Assembly (NCBI GenBank): GCA_910588695.1
Contig: CAJUOV010000006.1
Span: forward strand, 1 to 64,000
DNA length: 64,000 bases
Reading direction: 5' to 3'
Source of the DNA: an uncultured Christensenellaceae bacterium
GTDB lineage: Bacteria; Bacillota; Clostridia; Christensenellales; Borkfalkiaceae
Each line of letters opens with the position of its first letter. The first letter of the stretch is position 1. Under the pieces are notes generated by a model, which ran no database searches, was not told the origin of the DNA, and saw only the letters and a list, made by a program, of their open reading frames with translations. Shown here piece by piece: positions 37,301 to 46,077 of this stretch. A program made the position numbers and the translations under genes.

Positions 37301-37456
37301 TTATTCTTTGACTTTTCGGTTTTCGTACTTCTTTTTTGTCGCGTCGCCGCCCCGCAAATGCCGTTCCTGCAAATTGACGGAGAGCACGCCTTTAACCTGT
37401 TCCCACAGTTCCGGATCCACCGCCGCCAATCGCTCCGTCACATCTTTATGTACGGT
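37301..37456 (-). pseudogene. spoIIID: spoIIID, 3' half (gene split by an intervening element)
   Basis: 51 codons plus stop read TVHKDVTERLAAVDPEL, then WEQVKGVL, RHLRGGDATKKKY. This is the C-terminal part of SpoIIID (in Bacillus subtilis: STVHKDLTERLPEINPDL ... RHLRGGEATKLKY). The frame stays open upstream to 37552, but that extension is element DNA and has no SpoIIID similarity. The 5' half lies 13.6 kb away at 51007-51138 on the same strand. Joining at the 10-bp repeat gives an 86-residue SpoIIID. I class it as an interrupted gene rather than a dead one because both halves are intact. Confidence 0.93.
37447..37456 (-). other. Left attachment site core
   Basis: ACCGTACATA on the minus strand, codons T-V-H of spoIIID plus the first base of the next codon. 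The presumed crossover dinucleotide is the central CA (37449-37450). Confidence 0.8.
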
Positions 37457-37484
37457 CGGGCAAAAACAGAACGGTAAAAGATAA

Positions 37485-37515
37485 CTGCGGCGCCGAGTGC
37501 ATTTCGGCGCCGCAG
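37485..37515 (-). terminator. Strong hairpin just inside the left end of the element
   Basis: Perfect 12-base arms CTGCGGCGCCGA and TCGGCGCCGCAG with a 7-base loop. On the minus strand TTATCTTTT follows. It would stop element transcripts from running into the silent 3' half of spoIIID. Confidence 0.6.
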
Positions 37516-37714
37516 AAGGCTTACATGTAGCACAATGCTTTTTCATTTTCATTCGTTTGGGCTTTTAATCTTCATTTTCACTACGTTCAGTATAGCATTC
37601 ACATTTGAATTTGTCAAGCTACTTTTGTAAAAACTTGACAGTTAAACCACGATTTCCAACACTTTTATGTTATAATATTTATGAATATATGTATCCAAAC
37701 AGGAGGAATTTTAT

Positions 37715-38260
37715 TTGCAAAACAACACATGGATAAAATGGTATCACAAAGGTGTTCCTGATGAAATGTGCGATGCTCGAGAGCGTGCAAGAAGTAAATT
37801 ATCGCTATTTAGACATTGCAAAAAATGTACGGCGCTTTCGGGTTGTTATTTTGTATCCTATAATAAACCCGATTATCCGCAACACCCCTTTGACGATTGT
37901 GAAATACGTCCTATAAGCATAACTCGAAACCAACTGACTGCCTTTTGCGATATCAGAAAATTTACCGAATATATTTTCCGATTCGATAACAGCCGCGGAA
38001 AAACTTATATCTTTGAAAATTGGGGATTCACCATAGGCGACTCTCAGAACTTAAAGGATGAACTTGAAAGGCAGGCAAAAGAAAAGTATCTTAACGGAGA
38101 TTATAAGTTGCAATACGCAGATGAAAACGGGCAACGAATTACAATCGAAATCGGCTTGCAAGATAAAGAAAAAAATGATAGAATTATAAAAACCGGTTGG
38201 ATGGTGAGACCATCGGGACAAATCACCTGTTCAACGCCTTTTACGGGGGTAGTACAATGA
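37715..38260 (+). CDS. DUF6883-like protein, probable toxin
   Basis: 181 residues. The N-terminal 60 residues hold a Cys pattern (HCKKCTALSGC). Residues about 65-175 resemble DUF6883: ITRNQLTAF...YIFRFDNSRGKTYIFENWGF ... IKTGWMVRPSGQITCSTPF. That domain occurs at the C-terminus of polymorphic toxins. The start is TTG with AGGAGG eight bases upstream. It overlaps the next gene by 4 bases (ATGA), as in toxin-immunity pairs. It has no secretion domain of its own, so delivery is unclear. The family call rests on motif memory. Confidence 0.6.
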   Translation: MQNNTWIKWYHKGVPDEMCDARERARSKLSLFRHCKKCTALSGCYFVSYNKPDYPQHPFDDCEIRPISITRNQLTAFCDIRKFTEYIFRFDNSRGKTYIFENWGFTIGDSQNLKDELERQAKEKYLNGDYKLQYADENGQRITIEIGLQDKEKNDRIIKTGWMVRPSGQITCSTPFTGVVQ

Positions 38261-38748
38261 ATTTAGAATTATACGACGATATCGATCTCAACAGTGAAGT
38301 TCCCGAGCTTGCAGAACGGGACATTCATAAGGGATGTCACGGGACAATCGTTCAATTGGGTAAAGAAAAAAGTTTGATTATCTTTTACAACCCGAAAGAC
38401 GTAGGCGATTATGCGTTCGCTTGGGTAGAAAACTCACGTTTAAGTTTTATTAGCAAAATGGATGATGAAATGTTAAAGGAATTTGCCGAACGCATTGTAG
38501 AATTCGATCCTGCTAAAAAACTTCGGTTTGAAGAGACGAATTTGCAGGAATATGACGCCGTGGAACTCATTGTCGAAAAACCCGTTTATGCGAAATGCGG
38601 CGCGCATAAAGGCATGATCGGAACGATACTCGATCCCGAAAAAATCGCAGGCGGTTGGCTCGTCTACTTTGCCGACGAAACAGGCGCGGACACCATCGGG
38701 ATTCACGTTAAAGAAAAAGATTTGAAATTGATACACCGCTCCGAATAA
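38257..38748 (+). CDS. DUF4926-like tandem protein, probable immunity partner
   Basis: 163 residues with two related halves. Residues 1-60 contain LYDDIDLNSEVPELAERDIHKG...GTIVQLG and residues about 95-160 contain EYDAVELIVEKPVYAKCGAHKG...GTILDPE, both resembling the small DUF4926 SH3-like fold often found next to toxin domains. ATG at 38257 sits in the stop of the upstream gene. The longer frame from 38197 is an overlap artefact. Confidence 0.65.
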   Translation: MNLELYDDIDLNSEVPELAERDIHKGCHGTIVQLGKEKSLIIFYNPKDVGDYAFAWVENSRLSFISKMDDEMLKEFAERIVEFDPAKKLRFEETNLQEYDAVELIVEKPVYAKCGAHKGMIGTILDPEKIAGGWLVYFADETGADTIGIHVKEKDLKLIHRSE

Positions 38749-38796
38749 TAGCAGAAGCCTCCGATGGTATTTCGTCGGAGGCTTCTGCTATTATTC
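38743..38796 (+). terminator. Perfect 22-bp inverted repeat at the end of the toxin-immunity pair
   Basis: Left arm 38743-38764 and right arm 38775-38796 are exact reverse complements, with a 10-base loop. The left arm includes the stop codon. The T-tract after it is weak, so it may be a terminator or an mRNA-stabilising hairpin. Confidence 0.65.
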
Positions 38797-38864
38797 ACAG
38801 CAAACTTATTTTTTGCGCAAATAACTTTTACCAATTTTTACCCATAGTTGCTCCGTGCATTAGA

Positions 38865-39608
38865 TTAGCGTTGATTAAGTCTAAACGCTAAAACGCTTTT
38901 ATACAAACTATTTGGCTCGCTTTCGAGCCAACGAATCGCGGCGTTTATATCGAGAGCAAACCCTTTGCCGAAATATTCGTATGTGGTTTTATGGGAACCC
39001 GAAAAAGGTCTTGCGACGACGCGCTTCACGTTTTCTGCCATAGGCAGACTGCGGTTGATAGAAGGATTGCAATTTAGTAAACTCTTGCCGTTATCGAAAA
39101 TCGGCGCAGGTTGATAACTGCCGTCTGCATTCATAATGATTCCGAGATTATGAAAATGCCTGTCCTCGTTCAACACGATATAATCGAGCGTAAATACTTT
39201 TCTAAAATAATCGGTTAAATCGAGTCCGACCGTTTCCTTGCAAAAACCTATAACATAAGCGACTTTCCCGTTCACGTCTTGAAACTCTTTTATCTTTTCA
39301 AACAACGGAATACCCGTTACGTTCCCGTGCAACCGTTCGAGCGTAATAAACGACTGACTTGCCGATAAAAACGTTCTGCTTCTGCAACCGTTTTTCCCGT
39401 TGATTTTCCCTTGCTCGTAAATCACGTATTCTTCGGGTTTTAACGTAGAAAAGGTTAAAAGTTTTGAAACGAGATATTCTACTTCTCCATCTCGCCCTTC
39501 GTTATCCTCTTTATACCAATACCCATCTTTGAAAAACTTCAACTGCGTGCCGTCGCTTGTTCCTTCCGTATCTATAAGAAAATCATCCGATATTTTTACG
39601 TTAAACAT
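38865..39608 (-). CDS. HipA-like kinase
   Basis: 247 residues. Kinase hallmarks: catalytic loop NEDRHFHNLG (Asp149, Asn154) and metal-binding IFDNGKSLL (Asp172). HipA toxins phosphorylate aminoacyl-tRNA synthetases and cause growth arrest. This one is short and lacks the usual N-terminal HipA subdomain. ATG at 39608 has GAGGAG eight bases upstream and overlaps the HTH partner gene by 8 bases. Related minimal HipA-like proteins occur in Clostridia. Substrate unknown. Confidence 0.8.
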   Translation of the reverse strand: MFNVKISDDFLIDTEGTSDGTQLKFFKDGYWYKEDNEGRDGEVEYLVSKLLTFSTLKPEEYVIYEQGKINGKNGCRSRTFLSASQSFITLERLHGNVTGIPLFEKIKEFQDVNGKVAYVIGFCKETVGLDLTDYFRKVFTLDYIVLNEDRHFHNLGIIMNADGSYQPAPIFDNGKSLLNCNPSINRSLPMAENVKRVVARPFSGSHKTTYEYFGKGFALDINAAIRWLESEPNSLYKSVLAFRLNQR

Positions 39609-40161
39609 TTCTGAATCTCCTCGGGGCAACGTCTTTCCAAGTCAAATTTTCACCGTTGAACCGAAACCAAAGAAAATCGTTATACGATACGCCGTGCGTT
39701 TTTTTGACGATCGCAAGCGGATCGTAATAAGAAACGCCGAGCTTCTTCAAATAATTATCGATACTGCGGCAATCGCGTTGCCAGCAGCGGGTTTCCAGAA
39801 CGGTTGAAAGTTTGAAAACGTCCATTTCATCGTCATGAAAAATTTGCTTTACGGGATGAGATGTAAACTTCTGCACTTTTGCTTTATTGTGATCAACTTT
39901 TACATACGAAACAATCTCGTCGTTCCAAAAACATAAAATTTCGAGCCCGTCCCAGCGATTCGCCGACGTTTTTTTCGGCGTAAGGCTTATTTCCATATCC
40001 AATACTTCGGCGATTTTTTGTAACGTCTGCAAATTCGGAATCACGATCCCCGCCTCGATACGACCGATCGTCGATTGCGGAAGATTGCACCGAGCCGCAA
40101 GCTCTCGTTGTGAAAGTTTCAAACTTTTTCGTTTCTGTAAGATTTCGGAAGAAAGTCCCAT
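39601..40161 (-). CDS. XRE-type HTH protein with a C-terminal extension, HipA-like partner
   Basis: 186 residues. Residues 1-65 are a Cro/C1-type HTH (LKLSQRELAARCNLPQSTIG, then IEAGIVIPNLQTLQKIAEVL). Residues 70-186 form a second domain (WDGLEILCFWNDEIVSYVKV ... YNDFLWFRFNGENLTWKDV) that may replace the missing N-terminal part of the kinase, as HipS does in split HipBST systems (inference). ATG at 40161 has GAGGTG six bases upstream and is preferred over 40167 and GTG 40170. It probably represses its own operon through the palindrome in the promoter. Confidence 0.8.
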   Translation of the reverse strand: MGLSSEILQKRKSLKLSQRELAARCNLPQSTIGRIEAGIVIPNLQTLQKIAEVLDMEISLTPKKTSANRWDGLEILCFWNDEIVSYVKVDHNKAKVQKFTSHPVKQIFHDDEMDVFKLSTVLETRCWQRDCRSIDNYLKKLGVSYYDPLAIVKKTHGVSYNDFLWFRFNGENLTWKDVAPRRFRNV

Positions 40162-40309
40162 AAACATCACCTCACTAAAATAATAACATAGCCTTACAAA
40201 AAATCAAAAATTTTTTGCGTCGCTTTTGCGCCGCAGTTTTCTTACGAAAACCGTATCAAAGTTTGAATACGGCGCTCGAAAACCCTTGCAAGCAAGTTTT
40301 CTCGCTTGA

Positions 40310-40338
40310 ATTATAGCATTTATGCTATCATTTGTCAA
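40310..40338 (-). promoter_or_regulatory. Consensus promoter with embedded operator of the HipA-like operon
   Basis: On the minus strand, TTGACA (40333-40338) and TATAAT (40310-40315) are 17 bases apart. The palindrome ATAGCAT-TT-ATGCTAT (40313-40328) fills the spacer and the -10 box, an ideal place for the HTH protein to block RNA polymerase. Confidence 0.85.
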
Positions 40339-40391
40339 CCGTTTGGATAAAAAGAAAAAGAGGGAAAAACGTTCTTCCCCTCTTAATCATT

Positions 40392-41966
40392 TTATTTGAT
40401 TTTCCGTAAAAACCGCTCGTCGGAGTTCTCACCCGAGCGGTCATCCGCTACCGCCAAAGAATCGCCGAGATCCAAGTCTTTCAACACATGCAGAAATATA
40501 TCAACATTGCCAAAACTGTCAACCTCAATTCGACGAATGATTTTACGAAGCTGGGCGTTCGTCATTTGCGACACGTCAGCAATATCCTCGATCGAACGGA
40601 AGGTTTGATTGAGAATACTCTCCAACCGTCCGTGAACGCTCAAACGACCTGTTACCGTTTTAAGTTCTTTTTCAAGACTCTCGATCCGTTCTCGCATACC
40701 CGAAAGCCGCTCGTTTAATTCCTCCCGCGAAATCAAGTCGTCGGTGTACATATCCATGAATTTCTGCCGCGATTTTGTAAGCTTTGCAAGTTCAACGTTT
40801 AATTCCTTTTCATACGCCACGTTCTTGTTCTTCGTCCGATATGCTTTCTCAAACTCCGACACAAAGTATTTGACGACCTCTTTTCGGTTTGCAAGAATAT
40901 GCGCAAAATACTCGGTCAACGCCTGCATCAGCTCCTTTTCGTCGATGCTCGTTTGATTGGAACAGCTGTCCGCCCCCTTGCCGTTTCTGCCCGAACACAC
41001 CCATGAGATATATGTATTCCGATAAGTACGCTCCACTCTGCGGAACGACCATCCGCACTCTTTGCACTTTATCAGCGTGGAAAACAAATATTTATTGCTG
41101 TGCCGCTCCCTGTCCAGCTTGAAAGCCTGTCCGCGTCCGCGAAGCACGGCTTGCGCCTCTTCAAACGTTTCGCGGTCGATAATCTGCAAATCGGGGCGTT
41201 CGGTAACGAACCATTCCGAGCGGTCTTTTTTCTTGCGTTGCCCCGTTAAAAAGTCCGTAATTTCCGCCTTGCCGTTGATAATTTTGCCCGTGTAAATCTC
41301 GTTTGTTAAAATGCGCACGACCGTATTTGCAATCCATTTGCACCCGCGCTTTGTTCGGATTCCCTGCGCGTTCAGCCTGTTTGCAATTTTCGCCGCTCCG
41401 CACCCCTCATGAAGATACCAGCCGAAGATTTTACGCACCACATCGGCTTCCCGTTCGTTGATCGTAAGATTGAAAAAATCGCCGACCGTCTTATTGTAAC
41501 CGTATACGAAATTGGGCACTTTCCCCCTTTCCGCATTGATTTTTTTACCGAACTTGATACGCTTGGAAGTGTTCGCGCTCTCTTCCTGAGCAAGCGCCCC
41601 GAAGATCGTCAGCACGAATTCGCTGTTCCCCATGCTCGTCATGTTTGCCGTTAAGAACTGCGTTTCGATTCCGAGCGCTTTCAAGGTGCGGATATTCTGC
41701 AATAAATCGACCGTGTTTCTTGCAAAACGTGAAATGTCTTTGACAACTACCAATTCAAACACGCCCCTATTGGCATCGTCCATCATGCGCAGGAACTCTT
41801 TTCGGTTTTTAATTTTCGTCCCCGAAATTCCCTCATCGGCATACAACCGCACAAGCGTGTCTCCCGTGTGCTGCGTATACTCTGCAAAGAACTTTTTCTG
41901 CGCTTCCAAGCTGTTGAGCTGATCTTCCTTATCCGTCGAAACTCTGCAATACGCCGCGATTTTCAT
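40392..41966 (-). CDS. Large serine recombinase
   Basis: 524 residues. The N-terminal resolvase domain has the catalytic Ser10 in YCRVSTDKEDQ and LVVVKDISRFARN. It is followed by the recombinase domain (about 160-280), a zinc ribbon (CKECGWSF ... CSGRNGKGADSC, about 305-345) and a coiled-coil region (about 370-460). This is the SpoIVCA/phage integrase type. It is the only recombinase in the element and the obvious candidate to cut at the two spoIIID repeats. ATG overlaps the upstream 57-aa frame (ATGA). A sigma-E-like promoter lies upstream. Confidence 0.93.
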   Translation of the reverse strand: MKIAAYCRVSTDKEDQLNSLEAQKKFFAEYTQHTGDTLVRLYADEGISGTKIKNRKEFLRMMDDANRGVFELVVVKDISRFARNTVDLLQNIRTLKALGIETQFLTANMTSMGNSEFVLTIFGALAQEESANTSKRIKFGKKINAERGKVPNFVYGYNKTVGDFFNLTINEREADVVRKIFGWYLHEGCGAAKIANRLNAQGIRTKRGCKWIANTVVRILTNEIYTGKIINGKAEITDFLTGQRKKKDRSEWFVTERPDLQIIDRETFEEAQAVLRGRGQAFKLDRERHSNKYLFSTLIKCKECGWSFRRVERTYRNTYISWVCSGRNGKGADSCSNQTSIDEKELMQALTEYFAHILANRKEVVKYFVSEFEKAYRTKNKNVAYEKELNVELAKLTKSRQKFMDMYTDDLISREELNERLSGMRERIESLEKELKTVTGRLSVHGRLESILNQTFRSIEDIADVSQMTNAQLRKIIRRIEVDSFGNVDIFLHVLKDLDLGDSLAVADDRSGENSDERFLRKIK

Positions 41967-42136
41967 CTTTCGTTCTCCCGCTTGTCCGCATTTTCCGTCG
42001 CAATTGCAGTCTCCCGCTTGATTGCCGCTTCGATACGTTCCATGTTGGCGTCGATACAGATATCGAGCAAAACGCGCGCGAGCGCTTCGGGAGTATTTCC
42101 GTCGTGAAATCTAAAATTCAACTTCGGCTTGTCCAA
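41963..42136 (-). CDS. 57-residue protein coupled to the recombinase
   Basis: Starts with TTG at 42136, preceded by GGGAGGGG at 5 bases, and reads MDKPKLNFRFHDGNTPEALA, then RVLLDICIDANMERIEAAIK, ending DKRENER. The stop overlaps the recombinase ATG. No family was recognised. The size and position recall recombination directionality factors such as the 58-residue SprB of SPbeta, which control excision, but that role is inference. Confidence 0.75.
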   Translation of the reverse strand: MDKPKLNFRFHDGNTPEALARVLLDICIDANMERIEAAIKRETAIATENADKRENER

Positions 42137-42159
42137 TCTTTCCCCTCCCGAGTCACTAT

Positions 42160-42188
42160 ATTTTACGCCCCCGTTTCGACAAATATCA
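42160..42188 (-). promoter_or_regulatory. Sigma-E-like promoter of the recombinase operon
   Basis: On the minus strand, TGATATT (42182-42188) and CGTAAAAT (42160-42167) are separated by 14 bases. Bacillus sigma-E promoters read about KMATATT-N14/15-CATACAnT. The expected start point lies just ahead of the ribosome site. No better sigma-A promoter was seen. Confidence 0.55.
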
Positions 42189-42497
42189 CCATAAAAGTAA
42201 ATAAAATCGAACTTTTTAACTTAAAAACGCAGGAAAACCGAGCAAAACAGATAGAACAATTCGCCAGAGAAATTTAAGAAGAAGCGTCCTTCACTCACGA
42301 ATCATTTTGTCTTGCCTTGCTTATTTTTTCATATTTTTTTAATTTACAATGTATTGCAAACCGTTTTCTGAAAATTAAAAAAACGACTAATCCGAAAATA
42401 AATTCGAAATTAGCCGTTGCATTTATGCAACATCATCTATACTACTTAACATTTTCAATTTCGCACAGTTATAACGATCGCTATAAAAAAATATCTA
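42189..42497. other. AT-rich stretch between recombinase operon and array
   Basis: About 300 bases of AT-rich DNA with short frames only. It is the trailer side of the CRISPR array. I see no gene or clear site in it. Confidence 0.6.
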
Positions 42498-44118
42498 TAC
42501 TCTATTTTTTACAAAACAACAAAGCTCTCAAACTGCGCTTACGCTGGTAGCGGCTTTAACGGTGTTTTAACTACTTACAAAACAACAAAGCTCTCAAACC
42601 CAGGCTACTTTGCAAACTCCCACCATGGGGTTTTAACTACTTACAAAACAACAAAGCTCTCAAACGCAATCGCGTGAATCAGAGCGTAACACATAGTTTT
42701 AACTACTTACAAAACAACAAAGCTCTCAAACGACAGAACGGTTACTATTTGGGCGGAATAAGTTTTAACTACTTACAAAACAACAAAGCTCTCAAACGAG
42801 AGGCTATGCAGGAAAGAAGGCTTGCGGGTTTTAACTACTTACAAAACAACAAAGCTCTCAAACTATGGTATCATGGCACTACCAAATACAAAGGTTTTAA
42901 CTACTTACAAAACAACAAAGCTCTCAAACGGGGTCATGGCATATGTACGATTGACGCTCGTTTTAACTACTTACAAAACAACAAAGCTCTCAAACTTGAA
43001 ATAGGGCGATTTTTCGCACGCTTTCGTTTTAACTACTTACAAAACAACAAAGCTCTCAAACGCGAGCGCGGGTTGTCAACAAACTCCCTCGGTTTTAACT
43101 ACTTACAAAACAACAAAGCTCTCAAACCTGATTGAATGTGCATCGGCGAAATGTTGTGTTTTAACTACTTACAAAACAACAAAGCTCTCAAACCGCTGGG
43201 TCAGCATGATTTTTATTTATCTTGTTTTAACTACTTACAAAACAACAAAGCTCTCAAACTCACATTTCGAGGCATAAACTTTTCAAGAGGTTTTAACTAC
43301 TTACAAAACAACAAAGCTCTCAAACAGTACTACCCATTGTTTTGAGTTTTGCCCCGTTTTAACTACTTACAAAACAACAAAGCTCTCAAACAACAGGCGA
43401 AAGCGGTGGGCTCTACGGCGGGTTTTAACTACTTACAAAACAACAAAGCTCTCAAACGAAGTCCGAACTGTAGTTCCATCTCCTAGAGTTTTAACTACTT
43501 ACAAAACAACAAAGCTCTCAAACCCCTGCGAAGATTCGATTTTTTGCCTGTGGAGTTTTAACTACTTACAAAACAACAAAGCTCTCAAACGTCCGTCCAA
43601 TGCCTCTTTTTGGTGTATCCGTTTTAACTACTTACAAAACAACAAAGCTCTCAAACAGATGTGAAGGCAGCAGGCATAAATCCTGCGTTTTAACTACTTA
43701 CAAAACAACAAAGCTCTCAAACGCACTAGTACGGTTGCCCGTCCCTGTTCTTGTTTTAACTACTTACAAAACAACAAAGCTCTCAAACCCTATCGATCCT
43801 TCGACGGCGGCTGCTACTGTTTTAACTACTTACAAAACAACAAAGCTCTCAAACTGTATATACAGAATCAGTTGAACGAGGTTTGTTTTAACTACTTACA
43901 AAACAACAAAGCTCTCAAACTATAAAAACCACATTCAACCGGTTTTTAAGGTTTTAACTACTTACAAAACAACAAAGCTCTCAAACACGTCAATCGGGAG
44001 TTGATGCGTTTTGTCGGTTTTAACTACTTACAAAACAACAAAGCTCTCAAACGATTCAAAATGCATTTTACTCGTCCAATGCGTTTTAACTACTTACAAA
44101 ACAACAAAGCTCTCAAAC
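42498..44118 (-). CRISPR. Type II-A CRISPR array, 25 repeats and 24 spacers
   Basis: Repeats are 36 bases. In the transcribed (minus) direction they begin GTTTGAGAGCTTTGTTGTTT and end GTAAGTAGTTAAAAC. Twenty-four copies look identical (first at 44083-44118, last complete at 42564-42599). The 25th (42498-42533) has lost its 3' part, which marks the old, trailer end. Spacers are 30 bases, except one of 31 (43524-43554). Direction follows from cas order, leader position, the decayed end and pairing with tracrRNA. All spacers differ. Confidence 0.99.
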
Positions 44119-44218
44119 CTCAAATTAAGGATTAAACGCTCGTATTGCCATACGATTGTCATAAGTAGCCAACCTATTCAATATCATTTATTATACTATA
44201 CTTGCGATAAATTTTCAA
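44119..44218 (-). promoter_or_regulatory. CRISPR leader with promoter and leader-anchoring sequence
   Basis: On the minus strand, TTGAAA (44213-44218) and TATAAT (44190-44195) are 17 bases apart, overlapping the end of csn2. The leader then runs about 70 bases to the first repeat and ends in ATTTGAG (44119-44125), identical to the leader-anchoring sequence that directs spacer insertion in streptococcal type II-A systems. Confidence 0.85.
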
Positions 44219-44885
44219 CAATTTCACATAAATCTTCGGTAATAATTATTGCCCTTTCTTCCGGAAGTATCGGACGGCTCTTACCGCTTTCAATCAGCAA
44301 GAGCGATAGTTTATGTAATTTACAATGTCGATATAATAACTGCAACTCCTCGTTATCCAAAACATTTTTCAAACCTACTAATACAAAATTGTACGCACCC
44401 TTTAATTCCGAAAAAATATTTAAATAGCAAATAATTTTTTCAAGTAACGTCTCATAATTTCTTTCCGGTTTTACATTGCAAAGTTTTAATAAACCTTCTA
44501 ACGAGATCTCATTGTAATCCAAAGCAAATTGCTCTGTCCCGCAAAGTTCCAACAAAAATTTTTCGCTTACCGCTTTTACATTCTGGAACTTAAAAATCAA
44601 ATCGTTTTCATTGAAATTTTGCTGTAAATGTTTGTGCAGTAAATTGATTATTTTTTTATCGGAGAGCTCAAACGAAAATATATCGGTTAAAATTTCGCCT
44701 GCGCTTTCCGCGTTTACATTTTTATCTCCGTCCCAAAACATAAATTCCGAAACCTCCCCGCGAAATGCAGCGACAAGTTCTTGTACAACCTTATAATACT
44801 CTTTCGGATTTTGAATACAGAGTACAAACGGACTCGCATCGTCAAATTCGATCTTAGTTTCAATGTTTACCGAAGTAACTTTCAT
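44196..44885 (-). CDS. csn2: CRISPR-associated protein Csn2
   Basis: 229 residues, the type II-A marker. Csn2 forms a DNA-end-binding tetrameric ring used in spacer acquisition. Similarity to the streptococcal protein is visible in the order of motifs (ILTDIFSFELSDKKIINLLH, then LDYNEISLEGLLKL). It overlaps cas2 by 4 bases and ends inside the leader promoter. Confidence 0.92.
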   Translation of the reverse strand: MKVTSVNIETKIEFDDASPFVLCIQNPKEYYKVVQELVAAFRGEVSEFMFWDGDKNVNAESAGEILTDIFSFELSDKKIINLLHKHLQQNFNENDLIFKFQNVKAVSEKFLLELCGTEQFALDYNEISLEGLLKLCNVKPERNYETLLEKIICYLNIFSELKGAYNFVLVGLKNVLDNEELQLLYRHCKLHKLSLLLIESGKSRPILPEERAIIITEDLCEIVENLSQV

Positions 44886-45202
44886 ATTTCCACGACCCTA
44901 TTCATACTCTCTTCCACATAGCTTTGATTTTCGCCTATTAAATAATCAATCTTAGAAAATTGATTCTCTGTCACTTCCAGCATTTCCACAATTCCTTCCG
45001 GAGGCAAATTTTTTTTCACTCGATCCTTGACAGCCTGACTCGTGACGCCGTTAACGACAAGTTTCGAGTAGACCGACTTTTGCATCATAATAAATCCGTT
45101 CTTGATCAAGAACTTATGAAAGACCGAATAATCTCTCCTGTTTTTAGAGGTTTCCATCGGCAAATCAAAAAATAATAACAATCTCATAAATCTATAATTC
45201 AT
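44882..45202 (-). CDS. cas2: CRISPR-associated endonuclease Cas2
   Basis: 106 residues starting MNYRFMRLLLFFDLPMETSK, with the conserved Asp in the first strand and VYSKLVVN. It forms the Cas1-Cas2 integrase core. It overlaps cas1 by 11 bases and csn2 by 4. Confidence 0.97.
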   Translation of the reverse strand: MNYRFMRLLLFFDLPMETSKNRRDYSVFHKFLIKNGFIMMQKSVYSKLVVNGVTSQAVKDRVKKNLPPEGIVEMLEVTENQFSKIDYLIGENQSYVEESMNRVVEI

Positions 45203-46076
45203 TTCCAGCCATAATTTCCCGAGGAAAAGAAAAATGCGAAATGTCTCCGCTCTCCAAAACGCTCAATACGCTCCGCACATTCCTTCGAATTGCAAGATCA
45301 AGCGTAGTATGTATTCCGTCTATCACTACACCGAAATTCAATACATTTGCCATTTTGCGTTTGAATTGTTCGTCTCCCTCTTCGAGTGATAAGGCAGCCT
45401 CATCGACAATGGGTCTGAACGGCTCCATTAAATCGCAGGAAAAATTAAACTCGTTAAATTCATTGTCATGCCATATCCCAAGTTGCGTCAAAAAACCTGC
45501 CGCAACAATCTCTCTGTTGAAAGCGGATAGCAAGCACGCATAACCGTAATTCAGACAACCGTTAAGAAAACCGCCGCTGTGCCGCGATACGTCTGCGGGA
45601 AGAATGCAGTTAAAATACACTTTTGCAGCATGTCCTTCCCGATTGCTGGAATCCCCTTCTCGCACTTCCTCCGCGTATTGCGCCAAAGCCTGCGCTTCTT
45701 TTTCAAAACCCCTTCTTTTTAACAAAGCAGACTGATTAAAAATTTTTTGCTTAATAATCTGTTGCCATAATTTTTTCTTAATATCATTCCCCCAACCAAA
45801 CTGCCATTTGTACCGTTTAGAGGTATTGTGCGCTCCGTAATACGGAATAATTTCCGATTGGGGATTACACTTCTCGTCGCAAAAAATAATTTTCACATTA
45901 TTTTCTACCAATACCGACAGAAGCGCAGCGGTCATAGATACCGCCGTACTCTGCACGATCAGCGTGTTGATTTCGTTAATGTATATTTTCTTCTCTTTCT
46001 CTCCGCGCACGACGAGGTAATTCAAACGTGTTTCGAGTTTGCAACGCGAATTGATGATTACGATACGGAATCCCAT
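45192..46076 (-). CDS. cas1: CRISPR-associated endonuclease Cas1
   Basis: A 294-residue integrase that inserts spacers. Metal ligands are in REGHAAKVYF (Glu), GIWHDNEFN (His) and CDLMEPFRPIVD (Asp/Glu). It begins one base after the cas9 stop. Confidence 0.98.
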   Translation of the reverse strand: MGFRIVIINSRCKLETRLNYLVVRGEKEKKIYINEINTLIVQSTAVSMTAALLSVLVENNVKIIFCDEKCNPQSEIIPYYGAHNTSKRYKWQFGWGNDIKKKLWQQIIKQKIFNQSALLKRRGFEKEAQALAQYAEEVREGDSSNREGHAAKVYFNCILPADVSRHSGGFLNGCLNYGYACLLSAFNREIVAAGFLTQLGIWHDNEFNEFNFSCDLMEPFRPIVDEAALSLEEGDEQFKRKMANVLNFGVVIDGIHTTLDLAIRRNVRSVLSVLESGDISHFSFPREIMAGNEL

Positions 46077-46077
46077 A

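Noticed and set aside
37457..37552. Upstream extension of the spoIIID 3' frame as an independent 83-residue gene
   Set aside because: Only the part after the 10-bp repeat resembles SpoIIID. The upstream part overlaps a strong hairpin, has no ribosome site and is best explained as element DNA that happens to stay open.
42674..43875. Repetitive small proteins in the array
   Set aside because: They are translations of CRISPR repeats (36+30 is a multiple of three) and not genes.
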